Shown here: positions 41,860 through 54,053 of the stretch, in pieces
How positions within the stretch are numbered: position 1 is the first letter of the stretch
How the letters are laid out: every line of letters begins with the position of its first letter
DNA from: Armigeres subalbatus
Lineage: Eukaryota; Arthropoda; Insecta; Diptera; Culicidae
Direction of reading: 5' to 3'
DNA length: 64,000 nt
Assembly: GCF_024139115.2 (NCBI RefSeq)
Contig: NC_085141.1
Location: forward strand, 30,519,242 to 30,583,241
Notes under the pieces: generated by a model
Databases searched by the model: none
What the model was told of the DNA's origin: nothing
What the model saw: only the letters and a program-made list of their open reading frames with translations
Program-made: the position numbers and the translations under genes

Positions 41860-43935
41860 CGACTGCTGCTCGGCGCGCCAGATTCTCTGCAAGCTGCAGG
41901 CAATCTGAGTGGCTGCAGTCGAAACTGCGTTCCACTTCTCCACTGCTTGGCACATTCTCTGGATAAGGGTATCCGGAGTTGTGTCCCGTCTGCAAACGTC
42001 TAGCATAGCTCTTCTTTCGACATCAAAACGAGGACATACGAAGAATATGTGTTATGCAGTTTCATCAACACCTGGGCAGTCAGGACAGACGGGACTCTCC
42101 GCGTGCCCAAACCTGTGGAGGTACTTCCGGAAGCAGCCATGGCCTGACAGAAATTGTGTCAGATGGAAGTGAACTTCTTCATGGGGTCTCCCCACCCAGT
42201 TCGATATGTTAGGTATCAGCCGGTAGGCGCTGCCATCTGACAACCGAAGTTACCAAAGCTCGAAACACTCTTCGTCTTCCCGGATGACCAGTCCGACTGG
42301 CATCATGCTCGCAATCACGCAGGCTGCATCGTGTGATATCGTGCGGTAGGCAGATATCACTCTGAGACACATCAAGCGGTATGTGCTCTCAAGCTTCCGC
42401 AGGTAACTGGTAAGCCCCAGAGGTCTCGCCCAGGACGGGCCGCCGTACCTAAGAATAGATACGGCAACGTCTGCCAGTAGCCTACGTCTACCGGCACACA
42501 CCTTGGGACTGTTGGACATCATCCTCGATAGTGCCATAATAGTAGTCGAAGCCCGAAGGTCAGCTTGTCGTCTATAACGGCCCCAAGGAGCTCCAAACTC
42601 CGCTTTGATGCGATCGCAACTTCACCCACATGAATCACTGCATGTTGAACCAACTTGCGGTTGTTGACGGTAACCACCTCCGTCTTATGTTGAGCGAGCT
42701 CCATGCCTCTAGCACTCGTCCGATCCGCCCTCGTGCTGATCGCGTGTGCTGGGGTCAATTCTATCTCGGAAATTGACTCCTCGTAGATCTGTAAGGTCAC
42801 GTCATCGGCGAAGCCACCATAATGTTCCATAATACCAGGCCCAATATTGAATCTTACGGAACTCCTGTGGTAATAAGAACGCTGCATCGGTCTTGTATTA
42901 TAGTACACGGTTCGGAAAATAGCTTTCCAAAATCCGGTACAGGCCTACCGGCAGCTAAGCCGGTGTAACGAGAGCGCGATGGCATCTCAGCTTGTGCTGT
43001 TGAATGCGTGCTTCACATCAAGTGTCACTAATGCACAGTATCGAATACGCGAATACCTCGTTTTTACCACCAACCAGCGTCCAACGTGGACTTACCCTTG
43101 CAAAAACCGAACTGATTGCTCGCCAGGCTGTCCACTGCACTGCCCAAGCGTTAAAATCTCCTGCTATGACGACCGGATTACGACCCACTAGGTCAGACGA
43201 TAGCCTATGGACCGCCTCTTAGGCGTACAGAGGTCTTCTCGACCTGTGTGCCGCACTGGTCAATGACGGCAGAGACGCCGTCTTCCGCGTTCGTGACCTT
43301 ATCCAGTTGCTTGCACTGGAGGGTCACTTCCGCCCCCAAAAACCTCACCTCGGCGCCGTCACCCAAGACCTCTTGGGCCAGCTTCCTGTAGTCAGTCTGA
43401 AACTAGATCGTCAATATATCAATAGCCAGGCCAGACCAGGACACAAGAGACTCTCCGGCAATCCCAGGGTCGGCTAACTACTGGGTAATCAAGGGTTTTT
43501 CGCGGTAAACAAAAACTAACAACACGGGAACTTTCACATTACTTGCACATATTTTATTTTTCCTAATTGTGGCGTGTGCGTGTTGTTCTGTGTAATAAAT
43601 TTGTGTTAATTTGTTAAGTGTGACCTATTTTTAATGTTGGTACCGGTACATACCGCTGCTGCTTCGGTTGTTGGGGCCGGAATAGCCGGCACAGCGACTC
43701 CTGTCCAGCTGTGCGGCCAGAAATCTCGCCGGAATAGCGAGGCGAGCGGCTATGCGGACGATCGTCGTCCGACGGGACCAGCGGGCGTTGCTGGACGATG
43801 GTGGGCAGGCGTCTTCCCTCGTAGGCGCGATCGGCCGGCCGTGGCTTAGCCACCTTGGACGCCCGAGAGGGGAATCCCTCCTTGACAATTAGGGCCTTCG
43901 GCCCGAGGAATCGTCCGGTGAAGGACGTCACAATC
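41860..43935 (-). mobile_element. R1-like LINE relic with multiple deletions
   Basis: Minus strand order: Arg/Ser/Pro-rich gag-like N-terminus (43931-43614), a short piece near 43400-43250, endonuclease fragment (about 43205-43110: NPVVIAGDFNAWAVQW), then immediately RT (43100-43040: FGFCKGKSTLDAGW; about 43020: LDVKHAFNS). RT continues 42900-42540 (MEHYGGFADDVTLQIYEE, RKLVQHAVIHVGEVAIA, LLGAVIDDKLTF) to the C-terminal LRKLESTYRLMCLRVISAYR. The CxxC tail VCPDCPGVDETAxHIFFVCP ends near 41870. Endonuclease and RT are fused by a deletion, and frames are broken throughout. GDFNAW, FCKGKST and the tail point to the R1/LOA group. Confidence 0.75.
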
Positions 43936-44708
43936 CTTTATTACACTGCACTTTGAAATTCACGTCGTCAGCACACGGACGCCTGTTTTATTAAGAGGCC
44001 GAAATTGGGCAATGGCTACTCTTTTATTACCAATTCCCACTTCATTTTCCCGCTATTTTCTATCCATTTTCCGTCAACATGACATTTGCTTCCATAATGA
44101 TGCCATGTTGAATAATTGGGTCCTAAAATGAAGAATCGATATTCGACTTTCTTTCAGGGAACGATGAAGGTAATCATTCTAAACGTGTCAGTTTTTCTTT
44201 AGACTTAAAAATCGAAAAGAACATTGTTTAATTTGAAATTGAAGAATAGATGCAAAATGCTTCCTCGACATTTTCGGTCTTGTTTGACGTACGGATTCAA
44301 ACACACTAGCAAAACACCGCAGGGCACTTGACTCAACCTTTGACAGTTAATATATGGGCCTGACGTTTTGGGCTGATGGTTGATTCGTTCTGAAATGTTG
44401 CACAGACCAATATTTGCCTCAAAATGTATTAAACATAAAAATATTATTTTTACTGGTTTAGACTTTTACCAGATTTTTTATAACATCGGTTCAAGTATTC
44501 TTGACCGATGCACTATCGTTTGCAACCATAAACGAGGAAGAACTTTAGGACCCAATTGGTAGCATGTCCATTCTTTTACAGCGGCACAATCCCTAACGCT
44601 TCTGTGGTAGCATCTACTGTTATTGCACAAGAAACGTGAAGGTTCCGACAAAACATTATAAAAACAAAACAAAAATTAACAATTTGTAACCAAACGGTTA
44701 CAAGTCCC
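43936..44708. other. Intergenic stretch with a possible old MITE
   Basis: AATTGGGTCCTAAA occurs near 44114 and in reverse near 44546 (TTTAGGACCCAATT), with imperfect extension on each inner side, so 44115-44560 may be a decayed MITE. Nothing else recognised. Confidence 0.4.
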
Positions 44709-47619
44709 ATTCATTTAATTTATTCAGACTAAGGCCGAAGTGGTCTGTGCGGGGTATAAGAGTCTTCTCCATCCGGCTCGGTCCATGGCTACACGTCGCC
44801 AACCACGCAGTCTACGGAGGGTCCGCAAGTCATCTTCCACCTGATCGATCCACCTTGCCCACTGCGCACCTCGCCTTCTTGTGCCCGTCGGATCGTTGTC
44901 GAGAACCATTTTCACCGGGTTACTGTCCGACATTCTGGCTACGTGCTCGGCCCACCGAAGTCGTCAGATTTTCGCGGTGTGAACGATGGGTGGTTCTCCC
45001 AACAGCTGATGCAACTCCGTGGTTCATTCGCCTCCTCCACATACCGTCCGCCATCTGCACCCCACCATAGATGGTACGCAGCACTTTCCTTTCGAAAACT
45101 CCAAGTGCGCGTTGGTCCTCCACGAGCATCGTCCAGGTCTCGTGTCCGTAGAAGACTTCCTGTCTAATGAGCGTTTTGTAGATTGTCAGTTTGGTACGGC
45201 GGCGAACTCTATTCGATCGGAGTCATCTATCTTGCGGAGTCCAAAGTATGTACGATTTCCAGCCACTATGCGTCTCCGAATTACTCTGCTGGTATTATTT
45301 TCGGCAGTCACAAGTCAGCCCAAGTACACAAATTCTTCTACCACCTCGATTTCGTCACCACCGATGCAAACTCGCGGAGGGTGGCTCACATTTTCTTCTC
45401 TTGAACCTCTTCCTATCATGTACTTCGTCTTCGACATGTTGATGACTAGTCCGATCCGTTTGGCTTCCTTCTTCAGTCTGATGTAGGCTTCCTTCATCTT
45501 TTCAAAGTTACGTGCCATAATATCTATGTCGTCGGCGAAGCCAAATAGCTGGACGGATTTATTGAAAATTGTACCACTCGTGTTAATCCCTGCTCTTCGT
45601 ATTACCCCTTCCAAAGCGATGTTGAATAGCAGACATGAAAGACCATCAACTTGCCGTAACCCTCTGCGGGTTTCAAAGGGACTCGAGAATGCCCCTATAA
45701 CTCGAACTACGCACATCACCCGATCCATCGTCGCTTTGATCAACCGTGTCAGTTTATCAGGAAATCCGTGTTCGTGCATTAGCTGTCATAGCTGGTCCCG
45801 ATCGATTGTATTATATGCGGCTTTGATGTCGATGAATAGTTGATGTGTGGGCACGTTGTATTCGCGGGATTTTCGCAGTACCTGGCGAATGGCGAACACC
45901 TGGTCTGTGGGGGAACGTTCGCCCATAAAACCCGCCTGGTACTGCCCCACGAACTCCTTTGCAATTGGTGCTAGTCGACGGCATAAAATTTGGGAGAGTA
46001 CTTTGTAGGCGGCGTTCAGCAATGTGATTGCGCGGTAGTTGCTACAATCCAGCTTATCTCCTTTTTTGTAGATGGGACACACGACACCTTCCATCCACTC
46101 CTGCGGCAAAACTTCCTCCTCCCAAATTTTGGTAATGACCCAGTGCAGCTCTCTAGCCAGTGCCTCACCACCGTGTTTCAGTAGCTCTCCTGGTAGTTGG
46201 TCAACCCCAGGGACTTTGTTGTTCTTCAGTCGGCCAATCTCCTCCTGGATTTCCTGGAGATCCGAAGCCGGTAGAATTATGTCCTGCGAGCGTTCCCCCA
46301 GATCCATCACCATACCGCCATCTGCCACATCGCCATTCAGGTGCTCTTCGTAGTGCTGCCGCCACCTCATACCAGTCGTTTCTCTGATCCGGGGGCACCG
46401 TGCCAAGTGCAGCGGTTGCGGTGCTACCAATGGCGGATCGAATATCTCTCCAGCCATCTTCAAGAGACGCTGCGCCTAGCTGCTCTTCCGTTGGAAGTGC
46501 CACTTCCAGCTGCTGCGCGTATTCTTGGGCTAGTCTACCATCTTGTAGCCGCCCAATGTTAAGCCGCGGCGTCCGACTTCGACGCGTGTTGTACACCGTC
46601 GAGAGTTTTGAGCGCAGGCATACTGCAACGAGGTAGTGGTCGGATTCAATATTCGCACTGCGGTAAGTGCGGACGTTCGTGATGTCGGAGAAGAATTTAC
46701 CGTCGATTAGAACGTGGTCGATTTGGTTTTCCGTTTCTTGGTTAGGTGATCTCCATGTGGCCTTGTGGATATTTTTGCGAGGAAAGAAGGTGCTTCGGAC
46801 TACCATTCCGCGGGAGGCTGCGAAGTTTATGCATCGTTGGCCGTTGTCGTTCGATACGGTATGCAGACTATCCGGTCCGATGACCGGTCTATACATTTCC
46901 TCCCTTCCTACCTGATCGTTCATGTCACCGATGACGATTTTGACGTCCCGCAGTGGGCATCCATCATATGTCTGCTCCAGCTGTGCGTAGAACGCTTCTT
47001 TCTCGTCGTCGGATCTCCCTTCGTGTGGGCAGTGCACGTTGATGATGCTATAGTTGAAGAAACGGCCTTTTATCCTCCGCTTGCACATCCTTGCGTTGAT
47101 TGTCTGCCACCCAATCACGCGTTGGCGCATCTTTCCCAGCACTATGAAGCCGGTTCCCAGCTCGTTGGTGGTGCCACAGCTTTGGTAGAAGGTAGCCGCT
47201 CGATGCCCGCTTTTCCACACTTTCTGTCCTGTCCAGCAAATCTCATGTAGCGCTACGACATTGAAGTTGCGGGGATGTAATTCATCGTAGATTATCCTGT
47301 CGCAACCTGCGAAGCCTAGCGACTTGCAGTTCCATGTTCCAAGCTTCCAATCGTGATCCTTTCGTCGCCTAGGTCGTTGCCGATTGTATCGAGTCGTATT
47401 ATCTTCTATGTCGTTCGTAATAGTTGTTTTTAAAGGCGGCTTATTGGGCCTGCGCAAACCTCCTGTCTCGTCGGAGGGCCGTCGTGTCAGGGCTGTTTAG
47501 CGTTCCACCTAACACCAGGACTTGGGCTTGTGCGTTTTGAGTGGCTTACGGTCGCTTTGGCGGAGCCTACTTGCGGATTCATGCAGCTTTTTATAGAGGT
47601 TTAACAGGCCCTTGGACAT
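44709..47619 (-). mobile_element. RTE-like LINE, copy B, internally deleted
   Basis: Very similar to copy A. The endonuclease half is one uninterrupted frame (47457-46370): GTWNCKSLGFAGCDRIIYDE, VGREEMYRPVIGPDSLHTVS, IDHVLIDGKFFSDITNVRTY. After PDQRNDWYE about 300 bp present in copy A are missing (junction near 46370). The 5' leader also lacks about 75 bp between two GCCC words (near 47608). RT pieces: IGRLKNNKVPGVDQLPGELL, QYQAGFMGERSPTDQVF, LFGFADDIDIMARNFEKMKE; tail 44930-44724. A frame break near 45780 and a missing stretch in the RT tail kill it. AGTCCC on both sides (44703, 47620) may be the target duplication. Confidence 0.85.
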
Positions 47620-47635
47620 AGTCCCTGCTGCCCCC

Positions 47636-49141
47636 AATATTGCCATTTTAACTGAAACGTATTTAAAACCAGGACTCTCCATTAAAAGAGATCAAATTGT
47701 TTTATCTACAGAAATGATCGCCTTGACAGCGCCTGTGGTGGGGTCACCATCGTCATTAATAGACGTATCAAACATAAATTAAAAGTTTTTGAAACCTTGG
47801 GAGTTTCTGTTGAAACAAGTTTTGGACAATTTTCCTTCATTGCAGCCTACTAATAGGCAGCAAAAGAATTTGTTGGGAGCTGATCTTCAAATTTTAACTC
47901 GCAACAAATCTAAATTCTTCGTAATTGGTGACTTCAATGCCAAACACCTTCGACAATTGATTTGGTTTTAACGGATTCAAGTCAGCTGTGTGGCCAATTG
48001 GTAACTCATGCTGACTTTGACTCTGATCACCTTCCTGTGACGTTTGAAATCTCACAAGAAGCCATTTATAATCCAATCAGCTCTACTTTTAATTATCATA
48101 GCGCTGATTGGGATTTATCTTCTTCTTCTTATTGGCATTACATCCCCACACTGGGACAGAGCCGCCTCGCAGCTTAGTGTTCATTAAGCACTTCCACAGT
48201 TATTAACTGCGAGGTTTCTAAGCCAAGTTACCATTTTTGCATTCGTATATCATGAGGCTATAACACGATGATACTTTTATGCCCAGGGAAGTCGAGACAA
48301 TTTCCAATCCGAAAATTGCCTAGACCGGCACCGGGAATCGAACCCAGCCACCCTCAGCATGGTCTTGCTTTGTAGCCGCGCGTCTTACCGCACGGCTAAG
48401 GAGGGCCCACAATTGGGATTTATATAAAACATATATCGATAGGAATTTTGATGTTGACATTCCTCTCGATACCAAAAGTGATATTGATAATGCTCTCGTA
48501 TCTTTGACAAATTTAATTGTCGAAGCCAGAGGCATTGCAATTCCTAAATGTGAAATTAAATTCAACTCCATTATTATTGACGACGACCTTCAGCTACTGA
48601 TCCATCTTAAAAATGTGAGGCGAAGGCAATACCAAAGAACTCGCGATCCCGCATGGAAAGTTATTTGGAGTGATTTGCAAAATGAAATTAAAAAACGTTT
48701 CGCAATTCTGAGAAATACCAACTTTGAGAACAATGTCTCGAAATTGGATCCCAGTTCGAAACCATTTTGGAAATTAACGAAAATTCTTAAAAAACTTCAA
48801 AAGCCAATTCCAGCGCTTAACGAGGGAGAAAAATTTTTATTAACAAATGGCGAAAAGGCTCAAAAACTTGCTCAGCAGCTCGAGAGTGCCCATAATTTTA
48901 GTCTAGGTCTCACTAGTCCAATTGAGGATCAGGTCACACGGAGCTTCGAAGACATTCTCAATCAAGAGAATGTTTTTGACCCTTCGTTGGGAACTAATTT
49001 GGACGAAGTGAGATCTATTACTAGAAAATTTAAAAATATGAAAGCCCCGGGTGATGATGGTATTTTCTACATACTTATCAAAAAACTTCCTGAGAGCTGT
49101 TTATCCTTTTTGGTTAATTTATTTAAGTATCTGCATCGCTG
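47636..49141 (+). mobile_element. Juan-like LINE fragment, copy 2, split by a SINE
   Basis: Starts inside the endonuclease (ATTGCCATTTTAACTG), runs through LCGQLVTHADFDSDHLPVTF and, after the SINE at 48119-48411, through VEARGIAIPKCEIKFNSI. It then has one open frame 48504-49141 with AILRNTNFENNVSKLDPSSK and KNMKAPGDDGIFYILIKKLP, the start of RT. It stops at about 49135. Both ends are truncated. It shows the sequence that copy 1 had before its insertion at 33437. Confidence 0.85.
48119..48411 (-). mobile_element. tRNA-related SINE (Feilai-like) with 12-bp target duplication
   Basis: ATTGGGATTTAT flanks it at 48107-48118 and 48412-48423. On the minus strand it starts GTGGGCCCTCCTTAGCCGTG, has A-box-like TAGCCGTGCGGTAAG and a perfect B-box GGTTCGATTCC, then a body ending in GAAG/AGAAGAAG repeats. 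The architecture and size (293 bp) fit the Feilai SINEs of Aedes; the name is from memory of the family. It looks intact and young. Confidence 0.85.
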
Positions 49142-49810
49142 ATGTAGAACACCTTTCGATTATTAAATTATATTGAATTACTTTACCTTGGTTGCGACAA
49201 ACACGTGGTTTCTCCGTTCCTCAATCAATAAAAATGTTGGCGCGCGAATTCACTTCTCTCTCTCTGTTTAATGTTATTTAGCACGCTTAACTAAAGCCAC
49301 ACAACTGGGACTGGTAATTTTTTCCGATAAATTCGCACAATTTCGTGAATGAAGCCGGACAACAAATTAGTGTAATACATTGAAAATAAAAAAAATGTAT
49401 AAAATTCTACCCATATCTTACAGCAAAGAAGGATTTAGACATATACTTTAAAGGAGGAAGCACCTAACTTCCAGTCAATAACGGCTTTGTAGCTTTATTT
49501 GATCGTTCTAAAAATAATTTATTGGACAACGCGCACTCACTCTCTTTGGTCTATAATAACCGCACTCCTAACTATTTTCACTCAGGAATGGAGGAATGCC
49601 TTTGAAGCTTTTGAACTATTCAACTAAACATATAGGATCTATTGGATATAGTTGATTGAAGTGAATATGCACTTGCATTTGCACACGATTTCTGCAGTTT
49701 GATGTCGTAGACCACTGGATTCTGTGGATATTTTTTTAACCATTATCATAAGATATATGGGCGATCTGAGGCACACCTCAACAAACAAAGCATCAAAACC
49801 TTCTTTTCCC
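49142..49810. other. Intergenic DNA, nothing recognised
   Basis: AT-rich, no open frames of note. A short TCTCTC run lies near 49257. Confidence 0.45.
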
Positions 49811-50075
49811 TGTTGGAATTTATTCCAGTATTAACTCATGAGTCACGACAGCGACAGGATTAAATGGTCCTGTCGTTCGCTGCAGCACATAGCTACCTAC
49901 GCTTCGATCGCGAGAACGCTTCCCACAATAGAGCGCGCGATCACTAATCCGCTGGTCGTCAATCCTCCGCTTCGAGAAACCGATCAGTTGATCGTTCGCG
50001 CGCGTTCGGAGTAGTTGCCCGGTTCCTACAGCATCGTACGCTGCCGACGGTGATCGCGTTGGTTCTTCCGCAACA
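49811..50075 (+). mobile_element. Candidate solo LTR (TGTTG...CAACA)
   Basis: A 265-bp GC-richer block opens TGTTGGAATTTATTCCAG and closes TTCTTCCGCAACA, the inverted TG/CA-type ends of an LTR; TGTTGGAAT is also a usual copia LTR start. The minus strand has a 90-codon frame that looks non-genic. No matching 5-bp target duplication (left TTCCC, right TGCTT), which weakens the call. Alternative: promoter region of a host gene. Confidence 0.35.
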
Positions 50076-51284
50076 TGCTTTTTTTGTGGCATTCGAAACT
50101 TGAATCAAACATTTTTTCGTTTTCACCTGTTCGATTTTTTTTCACTTTCAAACGATATATGAATTGGTAGTTTAGTGCGGCGCGGATGATTCGAACGGTA
50201 AAACGGGACCCGTTTCGAACTTGAATCTATACTGCTCCGTCGCAGTTCACGGCTTCGAACTGTGCGTGAGTGCTTTAGTTTTCTGTTTTCTGGTCTGCTG
50301 CACAACGAACAGAAGAAATCCTTTCAACGACTCTGGGGTAATTCTACGTTTATCATTCTTCGGTTCTAGTCCTGTTCATGGTCATGATGCTAATTACATC
50401 AATTAATAGTCTTAAATATAAGTAATGTTATAATATTATTGTAATACTATTATTCAGTACATAGAGGATCAGCATCTTTCTTCACTCCTCAAAGTGGCGA
50501 ATAAGTTAATTGCAGAAAAAGAGTGGTCTCGCATCGTGTAGTTTTTACACGTTATAATTGACTGAATATGGATTCATGAAAAGTGCGAAACAACTTCTGA
50601 AATGGCCTGCACCAGACGAGAAGTACAATATGTTTGCTCTATCGCTTGTGTTTGATGAAATAATGGCCAGCGGCTGTACATAGTTTGGCTGTTTTGACAG
50701 ATGAGCATATTATGTGTATGCGGTGTGTATCTGCGCGTAAAAGTAGGCCTTGCGGTTACCATTGGATACGACCATACCGAACTGCCGGCGATAAACCGAA
50801 CAACAACAGCCTCCACTCCATCATACGATCAGCTTATATTCATTGCGGAAAGGGTAGAGATGGGCGATCGTGTTGTTGAAGCTAAGTGTGGATAAAGAAT
50901 AGAAAGAAGAGAATCGAAGAAAGTGTGACGAAAATTATTAGATGGGAAGATATCTTCATATACGAATACCTACATAGTGCCTTTTGCAAAGTGTGAATGA
51001 AACGGATTGTGCTTTTATGGTATACTTAGTTCGTCGATCTTCTGCTTATGCTGCTGTGCTAGAGTATTGATAATAATGATCGGAAGTTGCTGACATGTTC
51101 AGTATTTTGTCAACGGGCATGCTGTAGAGATCAACGGATCAACTGGATCAACATTGTTATGTACTGGTCCAAATGCTGTATTTTTTTAAACAAATTTAGC
51201 GTTGATTTCTCTTTTGGTGGGAAGGGGTGTGTTTCGGTTCGAAAATCGTCACCTTAAGAATCACCGTCACCTTAAGAGTCACAG
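50076..51284. other. Intergenic DNA; possible promoter-like GC-richer patch
   Basis: 50150-50350 is GC-richer with CGGCTTCGAACTGTGCGTGAGT, which could be a 5' UTR exon ending at a GTGAGT donor on the + strand, but no coding exon can be linked to it. Frames at 50685-50895 show no family. Otherwise nothing recognised. Confidence 0.3.
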
Positions 51285-51650
51285 CTTAAGAATTTACCTG
51301 CGAAATTCTTCCGAGTTTCTACGGGAAAATCTATTTCCATCTTTTTCCGAATCTCCGAATCTTTTGCGAATTTTCACGGGAAATTCTTCCAAATTATCAC
51401 GGTAAAATCATCCGAATCTTAACAGGAAGTTCTTCTGTATCTCCTGGGGGAATTTTTCCGAATTTCCACGAGGAATTCGTTCAAATTACCACGGAAATTT
51501 GCTTGAAATTTCCACGATAAATTGGTTTGAAATTTCACATAAAGTTCTTTTGATTTTCAAAAGTAAATCTCTTTGAATTTCTACAAGGGAAGTCCCTTCG
51601 AATTTTTAAACGATAAATCAATTTTCATGGTAAGTTCTCCTGGAAAAAAT
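51285..51650. repeat. Degenerate tandem repeat of about 29-30 bp
   Basis: A dozen or so diverged units around the core CGAATTTCCACGGGAAATTC: for example TTTTCACGGGAAATTCTTCC, TTTCCACGAGGAATTCGTTC, ACCACGGAAATTTGCTTG. Divergence between units is high, so the array is old. Confidence 0.7.
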
Positions 51651-52423
51651 ATAGTAGAACTTCTTGTTGATAAAAACGGGCAATGGGTAATGTTTTCAAC
51701 AAAACCGCGAGTAGACGTAGGTCTTGTATAAACGTAACGTATTTACATTAAACTTCTAACTTTTGGATCTATGGAGTTTGATTATAGGTATTGATATTGG
51801 AAACGACAACTTCCATGCTGTGTATTAGCAATTTGTTTATTCAAAAGTTCTGGAAATAAAACTAATAATAACTATTACTAACTATTAAGGCTTTATTTAC
51901 TCAAGCAAATGTAGGGCATTTATAGATCTCTTATTGATGATAGTATTTGAAGTTTAAAAATTCTATGTATAAAATTTCCAGACTTGGGCAAAATGTGCTA
52001 TTTTATGGGAACAGTCCCGCTTTCCAAACAAAGAAATACAGCACCAATTTCGTTGCTTCTTTTTGTTAAAATGCGTGCTTACTGCTGAAAAAATCACAAC
52101 AATAAGAAGTCAAGGAACAGTAACCCTACTAAAATAGAGGAGGTACTGCTAATACGTCAACGAAAAATTATTTAATGTGTTGATTCCAAACTCCGAGTCT
52201 ACGTCAAGTTTAATAATATAATTTCTCAGAAAATAAAAACAACCTAGAAGAGGCATTAGTTAATTTTAAAATTTGACAACCTAACTACTATGTACACTAA
52301 TATTTACAATGAAAATTTGATAACCTAAATTGGAACTAGCGCCCTAATAGCATACTGATCCGAGTGCAAGCAACGGACCATAAACTTTTCTTTACACTCA
52401 CCAAAGCGTTCATTTAAGGTTTT
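51651..52423. other. Intergenic DNA, nothing recognised
   Basis: AT-rich; no coding peptide or inverted ends. Confidence 0.45.
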
Positions 52424-52425
52424 TA

Positions 52426-53678
52426 AAGGGTGTATTCGATAAAAATGGCACACCGAAAATCTCCTATAACTTTTGAACCGTATGAGTAAAAAACCTGAAA
52501 ATTTGACCAAATCTTATTTATAGTGTATTGTTTGCATCTGCAGAGTTTCATATTTATTCATACAGTGGTTCAAATCATATCATCGGAACAAGAAATTGCC
52601 AGTGAAAAAATTTTGTGCGCCTACAATCAAAATCCGGAGGCGTCCCACCGAGCGATAGCAAAACACTTAGGATTGCAAATTCAACTGTATCTCGTGTAAT
52701 AAAAACCTTCAAGGAGCATCTGAGTGTTCAAAAGAAGGAAGGGAGTGGTCGTAGAAACGGTCCAATGGACAGTAAAATGGCCAGGAGTGGTAGAACAGCT
52801 CAATAAGTTTCCAAACGAAATATTGCTAACAAGTCCGAGGTGTCGGTTGGTTTCGTGCACAAAAACCATGAAACGTGCTGGGTTACATGTTTACAAGATG
52901 CAAAAAGCCCCAAACCGAAATGAAAAGCATAACACCACTGCAAAAACCCGCACCCGAGAACTTTACACGAAGTTGTTCACCAAATCCTGTTGCATCGTGA
53001 TGGATGATGAAACCTACGTCTAGGCTGACTTCCGTCAACTTCCTGGGCATGAATATTTCGTTGCTAAGTCCCAGTTCGATATTCCGGAGGATGTCCCAAC
53101 AAAGAAGTTATTACAATTTGCTAAGAAGCCAGGCGATTTGCGGATGTGATGAAGTAAGCGCTCCTTTCATATCCTCCGAAACATTCAACAGTACGATTTA
53201 GACCGAGTAGTGTCTCAAGAAGCATATTTCGCCATTCATAAGAAAACACAAAGTAACAACACTGTTTTGGCTTGATCTGGCGTCTTGCAACTACGCTCGT
53301 AACGTATTGCAGTGGTACTAAACCCCACACAACTATGAACCCAAAAAACTCACTGGAACTTCGCTCAAATGAAAAATTGTGGGCAATTGTGATGACGAAA
53401 CTTCGAAAACATCCTAAAATTATTAAATCAGAGCTGAAGATGAAGAAAATTTGGGAAAAAACAAAACTATAGAAAAAATCGATTGTACAAAATTTGAAGG
53501 GTGTAGTGAAAAGAAAGGTGTGCGCATTCGGGATGGGCAATGAAATCAAATGAAACAAATGTTGTAAATCATAACTTATTAAAAGTTTTTCATTCTCTGA
53601 AAATTTCAAGACAATCCGATAATCGGTTTAATTTTGGTGAGTAAATATGTGTGTGCCATTTTTATCTAATACACCCTA
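52426..53678 (+). mobile_element. Dead mariner-type transposon (ITmD37E-like), 1.25 kb
   Basis: The ends GGGTGTATTCGATAAAAATG and, in reverse, GGGTGTATTAGATAAAAATG both continue GCACAC; TA flanks them (52424-52425, 53679-53680). Between lies a decayed transposase on the + strand: an HTH region (EASHRAIAKHLGL), KTMKRAGLHVYKMQKAPNRN, VMDDETYV with the first catalytic Asp, FRQLPGHEYFVAKSQFDIPE, and a tail KLRKHPKIIKSELKMKKIW. Stops and frameshifts occur throughout (for example a TAG right after DDETYV). The MDDETYV...DFRQLPG layout resembles mosquito ITmD37E elements; the family name is inference. Confidence 0.8.
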
Positions 53679-53680
53679 TA

Positions 53681-54053
53681 TCCCGGCCAGACGGTGGACC
53701 TCGGATGTTCTTGTCCTGGGAGGGGTGTTGAGGATCATCCTCAGGAATTTGTTTTGGACCCGTTGAAGTTTGAGGTGGTGGGTTTTAGCGCAGCTCTCCC
53801 AGACCGGCATGCCATATTCGATCACAGGGAGAATGATTTGCTTGTAGACAGCAAGCTAATTTTTCAGGGACAATGACGACTGGTGGTTGATCAACGGGTA
53901 CAGCAGTTTCAACAAAACCTTACACTTTGTCACCGTTTTGTCAACATGTTGCCTGAAAATAAGCTTGCTGTCGAGGGTCAAGCCAATGTAGTCAGCCTCA
54001 TTGGCCCATTCCACAGTCGTGCCATTGAGGATGATTTCACAGTTCCCAGGCGG
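53681..54053 (-). pseudogene. Jockey-type RT C-terminal fragment
   Basis: Minus strand: PPGNCEIILNGTTVEWANEA, YIGLTLDSKLIFRQHVDKTV, one TAG, then LAVYKQIILPVIEYGMPVWE and LKLQRVQNKFLRMILNTPPR, RTSEVHRLAGI. This is the thumb and tail of a Jockey-clade reverse transcriptase. The mariner-type element sits at its 3' edge and RTE copy C at its 5' edge. Confidence 0.8.

Noticed and set aside
47894..48571. Minus-strand small ORFs across the Juan/SINE junction
   Set aside because: They cross an insertion border and have no start context or family match.
52325..52510. Minus-strand ORF at the left end of the mariner-type element
   Set aside because: It spans the transposon border and TIR; chance frame.
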